NCBI GenBank assembly: GCA_021163765.1
Contig: JAGGTK010000054.1
Span: 1-42,417 of the forward strand
Length of the DNA stretch: 42,417 nucleotides
Source: a bacterium
GTDB lineage: Bacteria > 4484-113
Reading direction: 5' to 3'
Shown piece by piece: positions 31,800 to 41,013 of the stretch; the first letter of the stretch is position 1; each line of letters starts with the position of its first letter. The notes beneath the pieces were generated by a model that searched no databases, was not told the origin of the DNA, and saw only the letters and a program-made list of their open reading frames with translations. A program made the translations under genes and the position numbers.

Positions 31800-31959
31800 T
31801 TGCGCCTGGGCTGGCACTTTCACTTTAGTGCTTTGCCCGCAGTCTTACGTTAGCATTGCCGTAAATCGCACTGCAAAAGCAGCCTTGTCTGATATGATCG
31901 CGCCCGCCAGGCGTATAAGCTCAACCGACCTGGGGAGGCCCCACATGGGGAGGTAACGT

Positions 31960-32247
31960 ATGCTATACGCGTTCAGTGACAAGCTGGAGAACACTGAGTG
32001 TGTCTTTGCTGTGCTTGCATACCGGGTTACCAGCCAGAAGTACGACGTTCTGTACGTGGGTGAGACAAAGAACCTGGGCGAAACTCTGCTCCATCATCCC
32101 AAGCGAGATATCTGGCTAATGGCCAACGCGACTCACGTGTACGTGCATTCAACGAACACCACCAGGGAGCATAGAAGGGAGATCGCCCGATCAATTATCA
32201 ACGACTTCGCCCCGCCCTTCAACAACAGGCACGCAAGCGTGGCGTAG
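31960..32247 (+). CDS. Small GIY-YIG-like protein
   Basis: A 95-residue protein with the reduced pattern of small GIY-YIG domains: a first strand ending LAYRV, a second strand YDVLYVGET (YVG for YIG), KNL, the paired histidines LLHH, then a helix with REHRREIA and the terminal FAPPFNN. The arginine normally found after KNL is not obvious (NLGETLL), so nuclease activity is doubtful. The ribosome site GGGGAGGT is strong but lies in a possible short hairpin (CCCC-acat-GGGG). The gene stands alone within the signalling block. The family call is by eye. Confidence 0.65.
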   Translation: MLYAFSDKLENTECVFAVLAYRVTSQKYDVLYVGETKNLGETLLHHPKRDIWLMANATHVYVHSTNTTREHRREIARSIINDFAPPFNNRHASVA

Positions 32248-32269
32248 ATACTGGTGTCCAATATGGAAT

Positions 32270-32336
32270 TGGCAGGAAATTGCAGTCGCTGCGGGCGCAA
32301 GCGCCAGCAGGCGGCGCGGGTGGGCGATTCCTGCCA
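32270..32336 (+). repeat. 9-bp inverted repeat after the GIY-YIG-like gene
   Basis: TGGCAGGAA (32270-32278) and TTCCTGCCA (32328-32336) are perfect complements around a GC-rich 49-nt interior. It may form an mRNA 3' structure. No T run follows, so I do not call a terminator. Confidence 0.5.
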
Positions 32337-32361
32337 TCAGACGCTAATGGTTGGCTTTGAG

Positions 32362-32390
32362 TTGACAATTAGTGGCTGCTGTGCTATATG
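32362..32390 (+). promoter_or_regulatory. Sigma70-type promoter of the first hybrid kinase
   Basis: A perfect TTGACA (32362-32367), a 17-nt spacer and TATATG (32385-32390). RNA would start near 32397, giving a leader of about 140 nt before the ATG at 32539. Confidence 0.65.
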
Positions 32391-32430
32391 CTGATACAGA
32401 AATGGACAAACCGCTTTCAGGAGGTGGGTT

Positions 32431-32457
32431 TTGCAGGATAGCTTTTCGCGGCAGTGA
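32431..32457 (+). CDS. Possible 8-codon leader peptide
   Basis: A very strong ribosome site AGGAGGTG (32419-32426) lies 4 nt before a TTG that opens an 8-codon frame (MQDSFSRQ) ending in TGA. Its end overlaps the left arm of the hairpin at 32446-32480. An overlapping GTG frame at 32424 is also possible. Speculative. Confidence 0.25.
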   Translation: MQDSFSRQ

Positions 32458-32480
32458 ACGGGCATTCGGAATTGCCGCGA
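32446..32480 (+). promoter_or_regulatory. Hairpin in the hybrid-kinase leader
   Basis: TCGCGGCA and TGCCGCGA form a perfect 8-bp stem with a 19-nt loop, 58 nt before the kinase start and directly behind an orphan AGGAGGTG site. Confidence 0.4.
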
Positions 32481-32538
32481 TAGCGCCGAAACAGACGACT
32501 CAGTCCGCAGGCCTTCGGGGCCAAGGGGGTCATGGTTA

Positions 32539-35500
32539 ATGGAAACCAGAGTGCGCTTGCGGGTTCTGACCGTGGGTGTTCTGCTGATGTGGTTCATCAG
32601 CTTTGCCGTTTCTGCGGTGCTGCTGATTCCCCGGGTGGATGTTCTCGTCATCGCCTCTGACCCGGAGCAGGTGCGGCTGATAGCGGCCCTGGTTTCGCTA
32701 ACCCTGTTTGCCCTTTCATCGGCGACGCTGCTCTTGGTGCATGGCCTCACACGCGAGCAGCAGCGTGCGAGTAGACTGGAGCGTGAGCTTCAGAAGGGCT
32801 CAGCGGCCTTTGAGAAAAGCCGGCGCACTTTGGACACGCTCCTGGGCCACGCTGAATCTACCATTCTCATCTTTGGCAACGAAGGGGAAGTCGCTTACGT
32901 CAATCCGGCTCACGAGCGCATCCTGGGTTACTCACCACAGGAATATCGCGACGACCCAGAACTGGGCGACCGCATTGTGTTCCCTGAAGACTGGCAGAAG
33001 CGCACAGACTACTTCGGCCGGGTGGCGCGACTGGACGTCCCTTCGGAGCCCGTCACGATTCGTTACTATAACCGGGCCGGCAACCTGGCTTATCTTGATT
33101 ACACTGCCTCGCCCATTCTCAGTAAGGCAAATGTAACCATTGGCGTGCTAGTTATAGGCCGCGACACCACCAGGGAGCATGAAGCTGAAGCTAGGACGCA
33201 GCATCTCGGTGCCGTACTCCGTGCTATCCGCAGCGTGAACCATCTCATCACAAAGGAAAAGGACCGCGACCAGATGCTTCAGGGCGCTTGTGACAGGCTC
33301 ATTGAGACTCGCGGTTATCGCAGCGTCTGGATTGCCCTGCTGAACGAGTCTGGTCGGCTGGTGACGCACGCTGAAGCTGGCCTCGGCGAGGCTTTTAAGC
33401 CGATGGTCGAACTCCTGCAGCGCGGCGAGATTCCCGCCTGTGTCCAACAGGCGCTTACGCAGCCTGCCCCGGTTGTTGTCAACGACCCATCTACCACCTG
33501 TGCTGGCTGCCCGCTGGCTTCCAGTTACGAGGGACAGGGAGGGATGACGGCCCGCCTTGAGCATCGCGGCAAGGTTTACGGACTGCTGGCCGCGTCCATC
33601 CCTCCCGAATATGCCGACGACGAGGAGGAACAGGACCTGTTCCAGGAAGTTGCAGGGGACATTGCCTTTGCGCTGCACAGCATCAAAATCGAAGAAGAGC
33701 GCAAACGGGCGGAAGAGCGTCTGCGGCTGCTCAGCAGCGTTGCTGAACAGGCTGGTGACGGGATGGCGGTCGCAGACATGGACGGCCACATCATCTTCGC
33801 TAACCGAGCCTGGGCGGAGATGCACGGCTACGAGCATGATGAACTGATTGGCAAGCATCTGAGCATCTTCCACAATGAAAGACAGCTCAAAGAGGAAGTA
33901 GAGCCCTTCAACGAGCAGGTTCTTCTCAAGGGCCAGCACGAAGGTGAGGTCGGGCATATCAGAAAAGACGGCTCCATGTTCCCCACCTACATGACGACTA
34001 CAATTCTCAAGGATGATGATGGCGAGCCAGTCGGTCTCATCGGCTCAGCGCGCGACATTACAGAGCGCAAGCGCGTCGAAGAAGAGCTTCGCAAACTATC
34101 CAGTGTGGTTGACCAGAGCCCGAGTATGGCACTGGTTACGGATATAGAGGGAAATATCGAGTACGTCAATCCCAAGTTCACAGAGACAACCGGTTACACT
34201 GAGCAAGAAGTGATTGGCAAGAACCCGCGTATTCTGAAGTCCGGCAATCAACCCCTGGAGTTCTATGTGGAACTTTGGAATGCGATCACCTCTGGCAGGG
34301 AGTGGAGAGGGGAGTTCCTTAATAAGAGAAAGGACGGCGAGCTGTACTGGGAAAGGGCATCGATCTCGCCCATTATCGGCGGAGAAGGCGAAATAGCTCA
34401 CTTCGTTAAAGTGTCAGAAGACATCACCGAACACAAGCAGCTTCAGGAACAGTTCCTGCAGGCCCAGAAGATGGAGGCGATAGGCCGCCTGGCCGGCGGA
34501 GTCGCCCATGACTTCAATAATTTGCTCACGGTGATGCTTGGGTACTCGGAGATGCTCCTGCATAATCTTAAAGACGGGCGATCAAGGAGCCATGTCGAAG
34601 CTATCTCCAACGCTGCCGAGAAGGCTGGAAGGCTCACCAGCCAGCTCCTCGCGTTCAGCCGCAAGCAGATGCGCGAGCCAAGAGTGCTGAACATAAACGA
34701 AGTCGTAACCGAAATGGGGAAGATGCTGCGGCGTGTGATCGGCGAGGACATCGAGCTGGTTGTCGTGCTGGGTAAAGACCTCAATCACGTGCGAATCGAC
34801 CCCGGGCAGATTGAACAGGTGATAATGAACCTCGTTGTGAACGCCCGGGACGCTATGCCCGATGGCGGCAAACTGGTTATTGAGACTGCAAATGTCGGGC
34901 TGGATGCCGAGTACGCAAGCGCTCATCTGGGCGTGCAGCCCGGCGAGTATGTAATGCTGGCAGTGACCGACACCGGGCACGGGATGGACGAAGCAACCCA
35001 GAAGCGCGTTTTTGAGCCGTTCTTTACGACAAAGGAAGTGGGCGCGGGAACCGGTCTGGGACTGTCCACCGTCTATGGTATCGCTAAGCAGAACGAGGGC
35101 AACGTCTGGGTATACAGCGAGCCCGAAATGGGCGCAACATTCAAGGTATATTTGCCGGTGATTAAGGGGGAGCGCGCCACTGCTCCCGTAAAAAAGATGG
35201 CATCCGAGATTCCGGACGGCTCGGAGACAATCCTGCTGGTGGAGGATGAGGAGGTTGTCAGGGAGCTGGCAAAGCAGGTCTTGGAACAGAAGAGCTACAA
35301 GGTGCTGACTGCCCGGCATGGCCCCGATGCCCTTATCGTGTCGGAGCAATACGACGGCACGATACATCTGCTCTTGACGGATGTCGTTATGCCTGAGATG
35401 AACGGAAAGGAACTGGCTGAACGCCTAAAGGCTTTGAGGAGCGACCTCCGTGTGATCTATATGTCCGGTTACGCTGATGCGGCGATATTCCAGAACGGCA

Positions 35501-35592
35501 GCGTCCCCGAATCAGCCGCCTACCTGCAGAAGCCGTTCACGCCGGACAGCCTGCTGCTCAAACTGCGCGAGGTGCTGGATGAGCCGGAGTGA
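32539..35592 (+). CDS. Membrane hybrid sensor histidine kinase (PAS-GAF-PAS-PAS-HisKA-HATPase-REC)
   Basis: A 1017-residue protein. Two transmembrane helices (about 8-29 and 45-69) flank a short external loop containing IPRVDV. Then come PAS (95-215), GAF (225-390), PAS (395-515), PAS (520-640), HisKA with His657 (GVAHDFNNLL), HATPase_c (750-870; NARDAMPDGG, GLGLSTVYGI) and a C-terminal receiver with Asp948 (LLTDVVMPEMNG). It should autophosphorylate and pass phosphate to its own receiver and then to an unknown partner. The ATG at 32539 has AAGGGGG 9 nt upstream. The loop is too short for a typical ligand domain, so sensing is probably cytosolic or in the membrane. Confidence 0.94.
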   Translation: METRVRLRVLTVGVLLMWFISFAVSAVLLIPRVDVLVIASDPEQVRLIAALVSLTLFALSSATLLLVHGLTREQQRASRLERELQKGSAAFEKSRRTLDTLLGHAESTILIFGNEGEVAYVNPAHERILGYSPQEYRDDPELGDRIVFPEDWQKRTDYFGRVARLDVPSEPVTIRYYNRAGNLAYLDYTASPILSKANVTIGVLVIGRDTTREHEAEARTQHLGAVLRAIRSVNHLITKEKDRDQMLQGACDRLIETRGYRSVWIALLNESGRLVTHAEAGLGEAFKPMVELLQRGEIPACVQQALTQPAPVVVNDPSTTCAGCPLASSYEGQGGMTARLEHRGKVYGLLAASIPPEYADDEEEQDLFQEVAGDIAFALHSIKIEEERKRAEERLRLLSSVAEQAGDGMAVADMDGHIIFANRAWAEMHGYEHDELIGKHLSIFHNERQLKEEVEPFNEQVLLKGQHEGEVGHIRKDGSMFPTYMTTTILKDDDGEPVGLIGSARDITERKRVEEELRKLSSVVDQSPSMALVTDIEGNIEYVNPKFTETTGYTEQEVIGKNPRILKSGNQPLEFYVELWNAITSGREWRGEFLNKRKDGELYWERASISPIIGGEGEIAHFVKVSEDITEHKQLQEQFLQAQKMEAIGRLAGGVAHDFNNLLTVMLGYSEMLLHNLKDGRSRSHVEAISNAAEKAGRLTSQLLAFSRKQMREPRVLNINEVVTEMGKMLRRVIGEDIELVVVLGKDLNHVRIDPGQIEQVIMNLVVNARDAMPDGGKLVIETANVGLDAEYASAHLGVQPGEYVMLAVTDTGHGMDEATQKRVFEPFFTTKEVGAGTGLGLSTVYGIAKQNEGNVWVYSEPEMGATFKVYLPVIKGERATAPVKKMASEIPDGSETILLVEDEEVVRELAKQVLEQKSYKVLTARHGPDALIVSEQYDGTIHLLLTDVVMPEMNGKELAERLKALRSDLRVIYMSGYADAAIFQNGSVPESAAYLQKPFTPDSLLLKLREVLDEPE

Positions 35593-35658
35593 TGCCTGGG
35601 GGGCCACGACACTTCAAGCAGCTCAGCGCTCGTGTGCATATCCGGAAGCTGGTGAACT

Positions 35659-37431
35659 ATGAAGCCTAATCTGCGTGTGAAATTTCTAACCTGGGGTATT
35701 CTGATCATCTGGGCTATCAGCTTTGCCGTCTTTGCCCTGCTGCTAATACCCCGCGTGGACATACGTGTCTTCGTTGAGCAGCCGGAGCAGGCCCGGATAA
35801 TCGGCGCTCTGGTTGCGTTCGTTCTGTTTGCTCTTTCTTCGGCGACTCTACTGCTTGCGCGTACGCTTTCCCGAACTCAGCGGGAAGCCTTGATGATGGA
35901 GCGTGAAACAGGAAAGGCGCTGAGAGAGAGTGAGCGGAAATACCGAGAACTCTTTGAGCAATCAGCTCTTCCGATGGCGAAATCCGCGCGGGACGGCAGC
36001 ATTCTGCTGGCCAACCGGAGGTTCCAGGAACTCACCGGCTACTCAGAAGAGGAACTCACCGGCGGAATGAGAGTAACAGACGTTATGGCTGCGGATGCGG
36101 CTGACGACGTGTTGAGATACCACGAGGGGCGGCGTAAGGGCGAGGATATTCCAACTCGATACGAAAGCGCGATAGTGACAAAAAGCGGACAGCGTCGGGA
36201 TGTGGTGATAACCACCGAACTTATTTCCGGCTCTGACGAGGATATCACTTTCATGGAGGACATAACGGAGCGCAAGAACCTGGAAGTTCAACTCCAGGAG
36301 TCCCAGAAGATGGACGCGCTTGGCCGGCTGGCGGCTGGCATCGCGCATGACTTCAACAATCTGGTAACCGCAATCATCGGATACAGCGACCTGTTGCTTT
36401 CCGCGATGGAGGAGCAGGATCCAATGCGGAGGGAAATAGAGGTAATAAAGAGCGCGGGAGAGAGAGCTGCACTGCTCACAGGCCACCTCCAGACGTTCAG
36501 CCGCAAGCAGGTGATGCAGCCCAGAGTGTTTGAACTCAGCGATCTTGTGCTCCGTATGCGCGAAATGCTCAAGCGTGTAATCGGCGAAGACATCGAGCTG
36601 GTCACGCACGTTGCGGCCGACACCGGGCGGGTGAAGGCGGATCCGGCCCAAATGGAGCAGGTGATAATGAACCTCGCAATCAACGCCCGCGAGGCAATGC
36701 CCGAGGGAGGCAGGCTCGGCATTGAGACCAAGAACGTCAATCTGGACGCGAAATACGCCGAGGAGCATCCGGGATTGGAGCCAGGTTCTTATGTGATGCT
36801 TGCCGTGAGGGACACCGGGGTTGGAATGGACGATGAGACGCTGTCCAGGATTTTCGAGCCTTTCTTCACCACAAAAAAGAAAGGAGAAGGTCTTGGCATG
36901 GGGCTTTCCACAGTCTATGGCATCGTGAAGCAGAGCGGGGGCAGCATGAATGTCTTCACTGAGCTTGGTGGCGGCTCTGCTTTCACTATATATCTCCCCA
37001 GGGTGGAAGAGCCCGCCGAAGTCTCAGGCCTGGAGGTGGCTCCCGCCGAGTCGACCTACGGCTCAGAGACTGTGATGGTCGTGGAAGACGACGAGGCCGT
37101 GAGGGACATTGTGTGCCAGATTCTCCGGAGCGGCGGTTACAGTGTACTGGAAGCACACAGCAGCGAGGAAGCACAGAAGATAAGCGAGAAACATGAAGCG
37201 CCCATCCACCTGCTGGTGTGCGATATCATCCTGCCCGACCTTGACGGGCCTGCGCTGGTGAAACGCCTTGCCTCAATGCGGCCTGATATGAGAGTGCTAT
37301 TCATATCCGGTTACGCGGACGAGGCAATCGTCCGCCACGGCGTTCTGGAGCCGGGATTGGCTTTCCTTCCCAAGCCCTTCACCGCCGAGGTTCTTGTGCG
37401 CAAGGTGCGTGAAGTGCTGGAAGCGGACTAA
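35659..37431 (+). CDS. Membrane hybrid sensor histidine kinase (PAS-HisKA-HATPase-REC)
   Basis: A 590-residue paralogue of the preceding kinase with the same membrane anchor (two helices around 9-30 and 47-69, loop with LLIPRVDI) but a single PAS (about 90-210). HisKA has His230 (GIAHDFNNLV), HATPase_c has NAREAMPEGG and GMGLSTVYGI, and the receiver has phospho-acceptor Asp522 (LVCDIILPDLDG). It begins 66 nt after the first hybrid kinase and has only a weak ribosome site, so co-transcription is likely. Output partners are unknown; the receiver lacks a DNA-binding domain. Confidence 0.94.
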   Translation: MKPNLRVKFLTWGILIIWAISFAVFALLLIPRVDIRVFVEQPEQARIIGALVAFVLFALSSATLLLARTLSRTQREALMMERETGKALRESERKYRELFEQSALPMAKSARDGSILLANRRFQELTGYSEEELTGGMRVTDVMAADAADDVLRYHEGRRKGEDIPTRYESAIVTKSGQRRDVVITTELISGSDEDITFMEDITERKNLEVQLQESQKMDALGRLAAGIAHDFNNLVTAIIGYSDLLLSAMEEQDPMRREIEVIKSAGERAALLTGHLQTFSRKQVMQPRVFELSDLVLRMREMLKRVIGEDIELVTHVAADTGRVKADPAQMEQVIMNLAINAREAMPEGGRLGIETKNVNLDAKYAEEHPGLEPGSYVMLAVRDTGVGMDDETLSRIFEPFFTTKKKGEGLGMGLSTVYGIVKQSGGSMNVFTELGGGSAFTIYLPRVEEPAEVSGLEVAPAESTYGSETVMVVEDDEAVRDIVCQILRSGGYSVLEAHSSEEAQKISEKHEAPIHLLVCDIILPDLDGPALVKRLASMRPDMRVLFISGYADEAIVRHGVLEPGLAFLPKPFTAEVLVRKVREVLEAD

Positions 37432-37525
37432 CTCTATTTGGAGCAGTGTGATCTCTCGTGCTTTTGCTGGGAAGCGCGCACCGTTGATTGCCGCCAAAAG
37501 GCGTTGGCGCGAGTCCGTTTAATCA

Positions 37526-37610
37526 CGGAGGGGGAGGGATTCGAACCCCCGGAGCATTGCTGCTCAGTGGTTTTCAAGACCACCGCCTTCGTCCACTCGG
37601 CCACCCCTCC
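37526..37610 (-). tRNA. tRNA-Ser (anticodon UGA)
   Basis: On the minus strand the acceptor stem GGAGGGG pairs with CCCCTCC and the discriminator is G, as expected for serine. The anticodon loop CTTGAAA gives UGA. The long variable arm (GAGCAGCAATGCTC) is present, and the T arm is GGGGGTTCGAATCCC. CCA is not encoded. It begins 12 nt after the SpoIIM-family gene and is probably part of that transcript. Confidence 0.95.
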
Positions 37611-37622
37611 GGCACCTCTATT

Positions 37623-38678
37623 CTAACCCTTTTCCCGCGAAGCTAAGTCGTCCCGCCGCGCTTCGGCCCAGCCACCGGCCAGCCACTGGACGAACGCCGC
37701 GAGCAACAAGACGCTGAACACGATCTTGCCAATATAGATCTGCATCCGCTCATCGAGCGTCGAGAACATCCGGTCCACAACGATACCGCCGCCCAGCGGT
37801 GTGATGAATGCCTCTATAATCCCCGAGACGACCAGGAGCAGGGCTGCTGCGCCGACCAGCAGGAAAACCTCGCGCGCCGTTTCGGTTAGTGCAGCCTTGC
37901 GCATGCGCCGTCCGGGGAACATCCATGAAGCACCTACTGCCAGCCCCGCAGTAGCTGCCAGGAGTATGGCCGGTATCTCCAGCACTCCGTGCGGCGCGAC
38001 CCCTGCGATGAAGTACCACCCGAGTTCCATATTGCCCGCGAGCACACCGGTGTAGACGTACAGCGCGGCGATATAGCCCAGCAAATAGCCGTTGTAGAAG
38101 ATGATAGTGAGCGTCAAATATGCCAGCAGGATGCCAACAATAAAAGAGACCAGAGCAATCGATATATTCCGGAACATAATCTCTGCGCCGGCCGCCGGCC
38201 TGGCTTGTGCCGGGATGTCCGCTGCCAGCGCCCAGCTCCCGTCGCTTTCCACGGTACTCTGGAAGGATTCCACCAGCTCCGTCCCGAATATCAGCTTAGG
38301 CGTATAGTCGTCGCCGGCGATCACGGCAAGGGTGCCGCCTGCCATAGATGCCAGCGTCACCAGCAGTATAAGCCAGAAGTACAGGCGGTACCTGTAAAGC
38401 ACCCGGGGCGTTTTGTTGTAGAACACGCGCAGGAACTCCAGCGGCGGGCGCCTGTAGAACGGCAGCGACCCGTAGACCTCGTTGAAGCTCTCCGCAACCA
38501 GCGCTTTGAGCGAAGCCTGCTCCGCTGCGTCTGCTCCGCTCGTCAGCGACAGGTCCGCGGACGCCCTCTCGTGCAGTGAAAGCAGCTCGCGCGACTGTTC
38601 AAACGTGAGCCTGCCGGCACGCTTAAGCTCAAGAAGTTCCTTGAGCCGCACGTACGGATTGGCTGGCTGCTCATTCAT
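37623..38678 (-). CDS. SpoIIM-family (stage II sporulation protein M-like) membrane protein
   Basis: A 351-residue protein. An N-terminal cytosolic helical domain (1-110) precedes about six to seven transmembrane helices. The family signature is present: [18 protein letters not shown], then [21 protein letters not shown] and a PGRR loop. In spore formers SpoIIM works with SpoIID/SpoIIP in engulfment. Homologues are widespread in non-sporulating bacteria, where their role is unknown, and nothing here indicates sporulation. The ATG at 38678 is 7 nt after the yjbQ stop; a TTG at 38699 overlapping yjbQ is the alternative. Confidence 0.88.
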   Translation of the reverse strand: MNEQPANPYVRLKELLELKRAGRLTFEQSRELLSLHERASADLSLTSGADAAEQASLKALVAESFNEVYGSLPFYRRPPLEFLRVFYNKTPRVLYRYRLYFWLILLVTLASMAGGTLAVIAGDDYTPKLIFGTELVESFQSTVESDGSWALAADIPAQARPAAGAEIMFRNISIALVSFIVGILLAYLTLTIIFYNGYLLGYIAALYVYTGVLAGNMELGWYFIAGVAPHGVLEIPAILLAATAGLAVGASWMFPGRRMRKAALTETAREVFLLVGAAALLLVVSGIIEAFITPLGGGIVVDRMFSTLDERMQIYIGKIVFSVLLLAAFVQWLAGGWAEARRDDLASREKG

Positions 38679-38685
38679 CGCTGCA

Positions 38686-39084
38686 TCATTGCGCGGCAAC
38701 GACCGTAACCGCGACCCGCCGCAAGCGCGGCCCGTCGAATTCGCAGAAAATTATCCCCTGCCAGGTGCCTAAAGCGAGCCGCCCTCCTGAGATGGGAATC
38801 GCAAGCGATGCGCCGACCAGCGAGGATTTCACGTGCGCCGGGCTGTTCCCTTCCGCGTGTGCGTAGGGCCAGCCTTCCTGGACGATACTGCGCAGCGCCA
38901 TTAGCATGTCCGCCTTCACATCCGGGTCCGCGTTCTCGTTGACGGTGATAGCGGCGGTCGTGTGAAAGCAGTTTAGGTGGCACACGCCCTCTTTTACGCC
39001 GCTTTCCGCAACAGCGGACGCCACCTCGCGCGTGATATCCACCATTTCCTCGCGCTCCCGCGTCTTTACCGGTATCTCCCGCAT
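38686..39084 (-). CDS. YjbQ/UPF0047 family protein
   Basis: A 132-residue protein. It shows the family hallmarks: VDITREVASAVAESG, the histidine motif CFHTTAAITVNEN, the HVKSSLVG segment and a final LGTWQGIIFCEFDGPR. Members have been described as secondary thiamine-phosphate synthases, and the conserved histidines suggest a metal site, but the in vivo role is uncertain. ATG 39084 begins the family N-terminus; an in-frame GTG at 39102 would add six residues. A TATACT ends 6 nt before the ATG, consistent with a leaderless mRNA. It forms a unit with the SpoIIM-family gene. Confidence 0.92.
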   Translation of the reverse strand: MREIPVKTREREEMVDITREVASAVAESGVKEGVCHLNCFHTTAAITVNENADPDVKADMLMALRSIVQEGWPYAHAEGNSPAHVKSSLVGASLAIPISGGRLALGTWQGIIFCEFDGPRLRRVAVTVVAAQ

Positions 39085-39090
39085 ATGCGA

Positions 39091-39096
39091 AGTATA
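39091..39096 (-). promoter_or_regulatory. -10 box abutting the yjbQ start
   Basis: TATACT on the minus strand, 6 nt ahead of the ATG at 39084. The RNA start would fall at or next to the start codon. The rest of the gap to rho (39085-39204) shows no gene. Confidence 0.35.
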
Positions 39097-39204
39097 CAGC
39101 ACGCGCTGCGGGTGGCGCGATTCGCGAACTCATTGGTGGGAGATGCGCGAGCAGCAGAGCCGCCAGCGGTGGCTTAACGACGGAATCCTCAGGTACGCCG
39201 AAGC

Positions 39205-40890
39205 CTATTCAGTGGCTTTTCGTATCTGGAACAGCAGCTCGATATTCCCCTTGGTCTGGAGCAGCTTGGTAATCAAGCGGTTCATCCGCTCGGCTTCTTC
39301 CATGTCAGATACCATTTTGCGCAGGCGCCAGATAACATCAAGCTCGTCCGGGTTGTAGAGCAGCTCCTCGTGGCGCGTGCCGCTTCGCATAATGTCAATG
39401 GCCGGGAAGATGCGCTTGTCGGCAAGCTCGCGCGAAAGGTGCAGTTCCATGTTGGCCGTGCCCTTAAACTCCTCGAAGATGATATCGTCAAGGCGCGAGC
39501 CTGTTTCGATGAGAGCTGTGGCCAGAATGGTCAGCGAACCACCGTCCTCCATGTTGCGCGCGGCGCCGAGGAAGTTCTTGGGCTTATAAAGCGAGTTCGG
39601 ATCCAGGCCTCCTGACAGCGTTTTACCCGACGGAGGGCAGGTGAGGTTATACGCCCGCGCCATCCGTGTGAGCGAGTCCAGCAGGATAACCACATTCCGG
39701 CCGATCTCAACTTTGCGCTTGGCGTACTCAATTACCATTTCCGCGACCTGAATGTGATGGTCCGGCTTCTCGTCAAAGGTGGATGAAATGACCTCCCCCT
39801 TGATCGTACGCTCGAAGTCCGTGACCTCCTCCGGTCGCTCATCAATCAGTACCGCGATAAGGTCAACTTCCGGATGATTCTGGGCGATTGAATTGGCGAT
39901 CTTTTTGAGCATAATCGTCTTGCCGGCTTTAGGCTTGGCGACAATGATGCCGCGCGTCCCCAGCCCCACCGGCGCGAAGAGGTCAATCAGGCGGGTGGAG
40001 GCGTCCTTGGGGTCGCTTTCAAGGAACAGGCGCTGGTCGGGATAGACGGGCGTAAGGGTTTCAAACGCGATGCGGTTTCTGCTCTCGTCCGGCGGCCGGT
40101 CGTTGATCGCCTCGATTTTAACCATGCTGGGATAGCGCTCTCCGTCGCGTGGAGGACGAACGTAGCCGCTAACCACGTCTCCCGTGCGCAGGCTGAACTT
40201 CTTGATCTGCGACATGGAGATGTAGATATCATCGGTGCCCATATGGAAAGCCCGCTGCCGGATGAATCCGTAGTTACTGTCCGACACGATGTCGAGCACG
40301 CCCTTCTGGAAGTAGGACTGGTCAAGGTCGCTCTGGATTGACGACGCGTCGCGCGGTTCCTGGCTCCGGTCGCGGCGCTTTGGGGGCCGCGTCTCGCGGC
40401 GCCGGGCATCGTAGTCATCCTTTACCGGAACGGTGGCCTCCTTGGCGGGCGCCCTGACAATTTCCACCTTCTTATCCGGCTCAGTTCTGCGCGACCGCGC
40501 ACGGGAACTCCGTGCGCGCAACATTTCTTCTTTCAGCGGGCGGCGGGCAGCGGCACCACCTGCTCCCCGGGCTGTCTCGACGCGGGAGTTAAGATTTGAG
40601 TCCGGGCGGACGGGAGGGCGGCTGGAGTTGCCCCGCAGGCCGAGCGGATATCCATTCTCGGACGGCGTCCTGCCGCGAGTGCCATCCGATTCAAGATCCA
40701 CGTTGGCTGGCAGTGACTCGAACTGCGCGACGACCCGTCGCGGGTGGTCTTGCGCCGGGGCTGCCAAATGCTCGACCAGTTCGCCCTTGCGCATCTTCGT
40801 GTAGTTCTTCAGGCCGGCGTCCTTCGCCAGCTTTCTGAGTTTCGATACTGTCAGTGATTCAAGTTCTTCTCGGCTATATGTTTTAGCCAT
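39205..40890 (-). CDS. rho: Transcription termination factor Rho
   Basis: A 561-residue hexameric RNA helicase. It has a Rho_N/SAP-like domain (1-42, SREELESLTVSKLRKLAKDA), then an Arg-rich, low-complexity insertion (about 45-190), the cold-shock RNA-binding domain (195-265, YGFIRQ), Walker A AKPKAGKT (318-325) and Walker B VILLDSLTRMARAYN. E. coli Rho has 419 residues; the extra length is the insertion, as in several high-GC lineages, where such inserts add RNA contacts. GAGGTG precedes the ATG. A promoter at 41042-41014 would leave a leader of about 117 nt, and Rho genes are often autoregulated through the leader. Confidence 0.97.
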   Translation of the reverse strand: MAKTYSREELESLTVSKLRKLAKDAGLKNYTKMRKGELVEHLAAPAQDHPRRVVAQFESLPANVDLESDGTRGRTPSENGYPLGLRGNSSRPPVRPDSNLNSRVETARGAGGAAARRPLKEEMLRARSSRARSRRTEPDKKVEIVRAPAKEATVPVKDDYDARRRETRPPKRRDRSQEPRDASSIQSDLDQSYFQKGVLDIVSDSNYGFIRQRAFHMGTDDIYISMSQIKKFSLRTGDVVSGYVRPPRDGERYPSMVKIEAINDRPPDESRNRIAFETLTPVYPDQRLFLESDPKDASTRLIDLFAPVGLGTRGIIVAKPKAGKTIMLKKIANSIAQNHPEVDLIAVLIDERPEEVTDFERTIKGEVISSTFDEKPDHHIQVAEMVIEYAKRKVEIGRNVVILLDSLTRMARAYNLTCPPSGKTLSGGLDPNSLYKPKNFLGAARNMEDGGSLTILATALIETGSRLDDIIFEEFKGTANMELHLSRELADKRIFPAIDIMRSGTRHEELLYNPDELDVIWRLRKMVSDMEEAERMNRLITKLLQTKGNIELLFQIRKATE

Positions 40891-41013
40891 AGCTTGTGCA
40901 CCTCTGTTGTTCGCCTATCGGCAAACCGAATATGGTTTTAGGAAGTTTTCACGACCGCCGACAAAGATTCCAGTGCAATTCCTAGCCGGGGCAGAATTCC
41001 TTGAGGCAACTGC

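Noticed and set aside
37526..37610. Integration site at tRNA-Ser or tRNA-Ala
   Set aside because: No integrase is present, and I found no second copy of either tRNA 3' end in the window.
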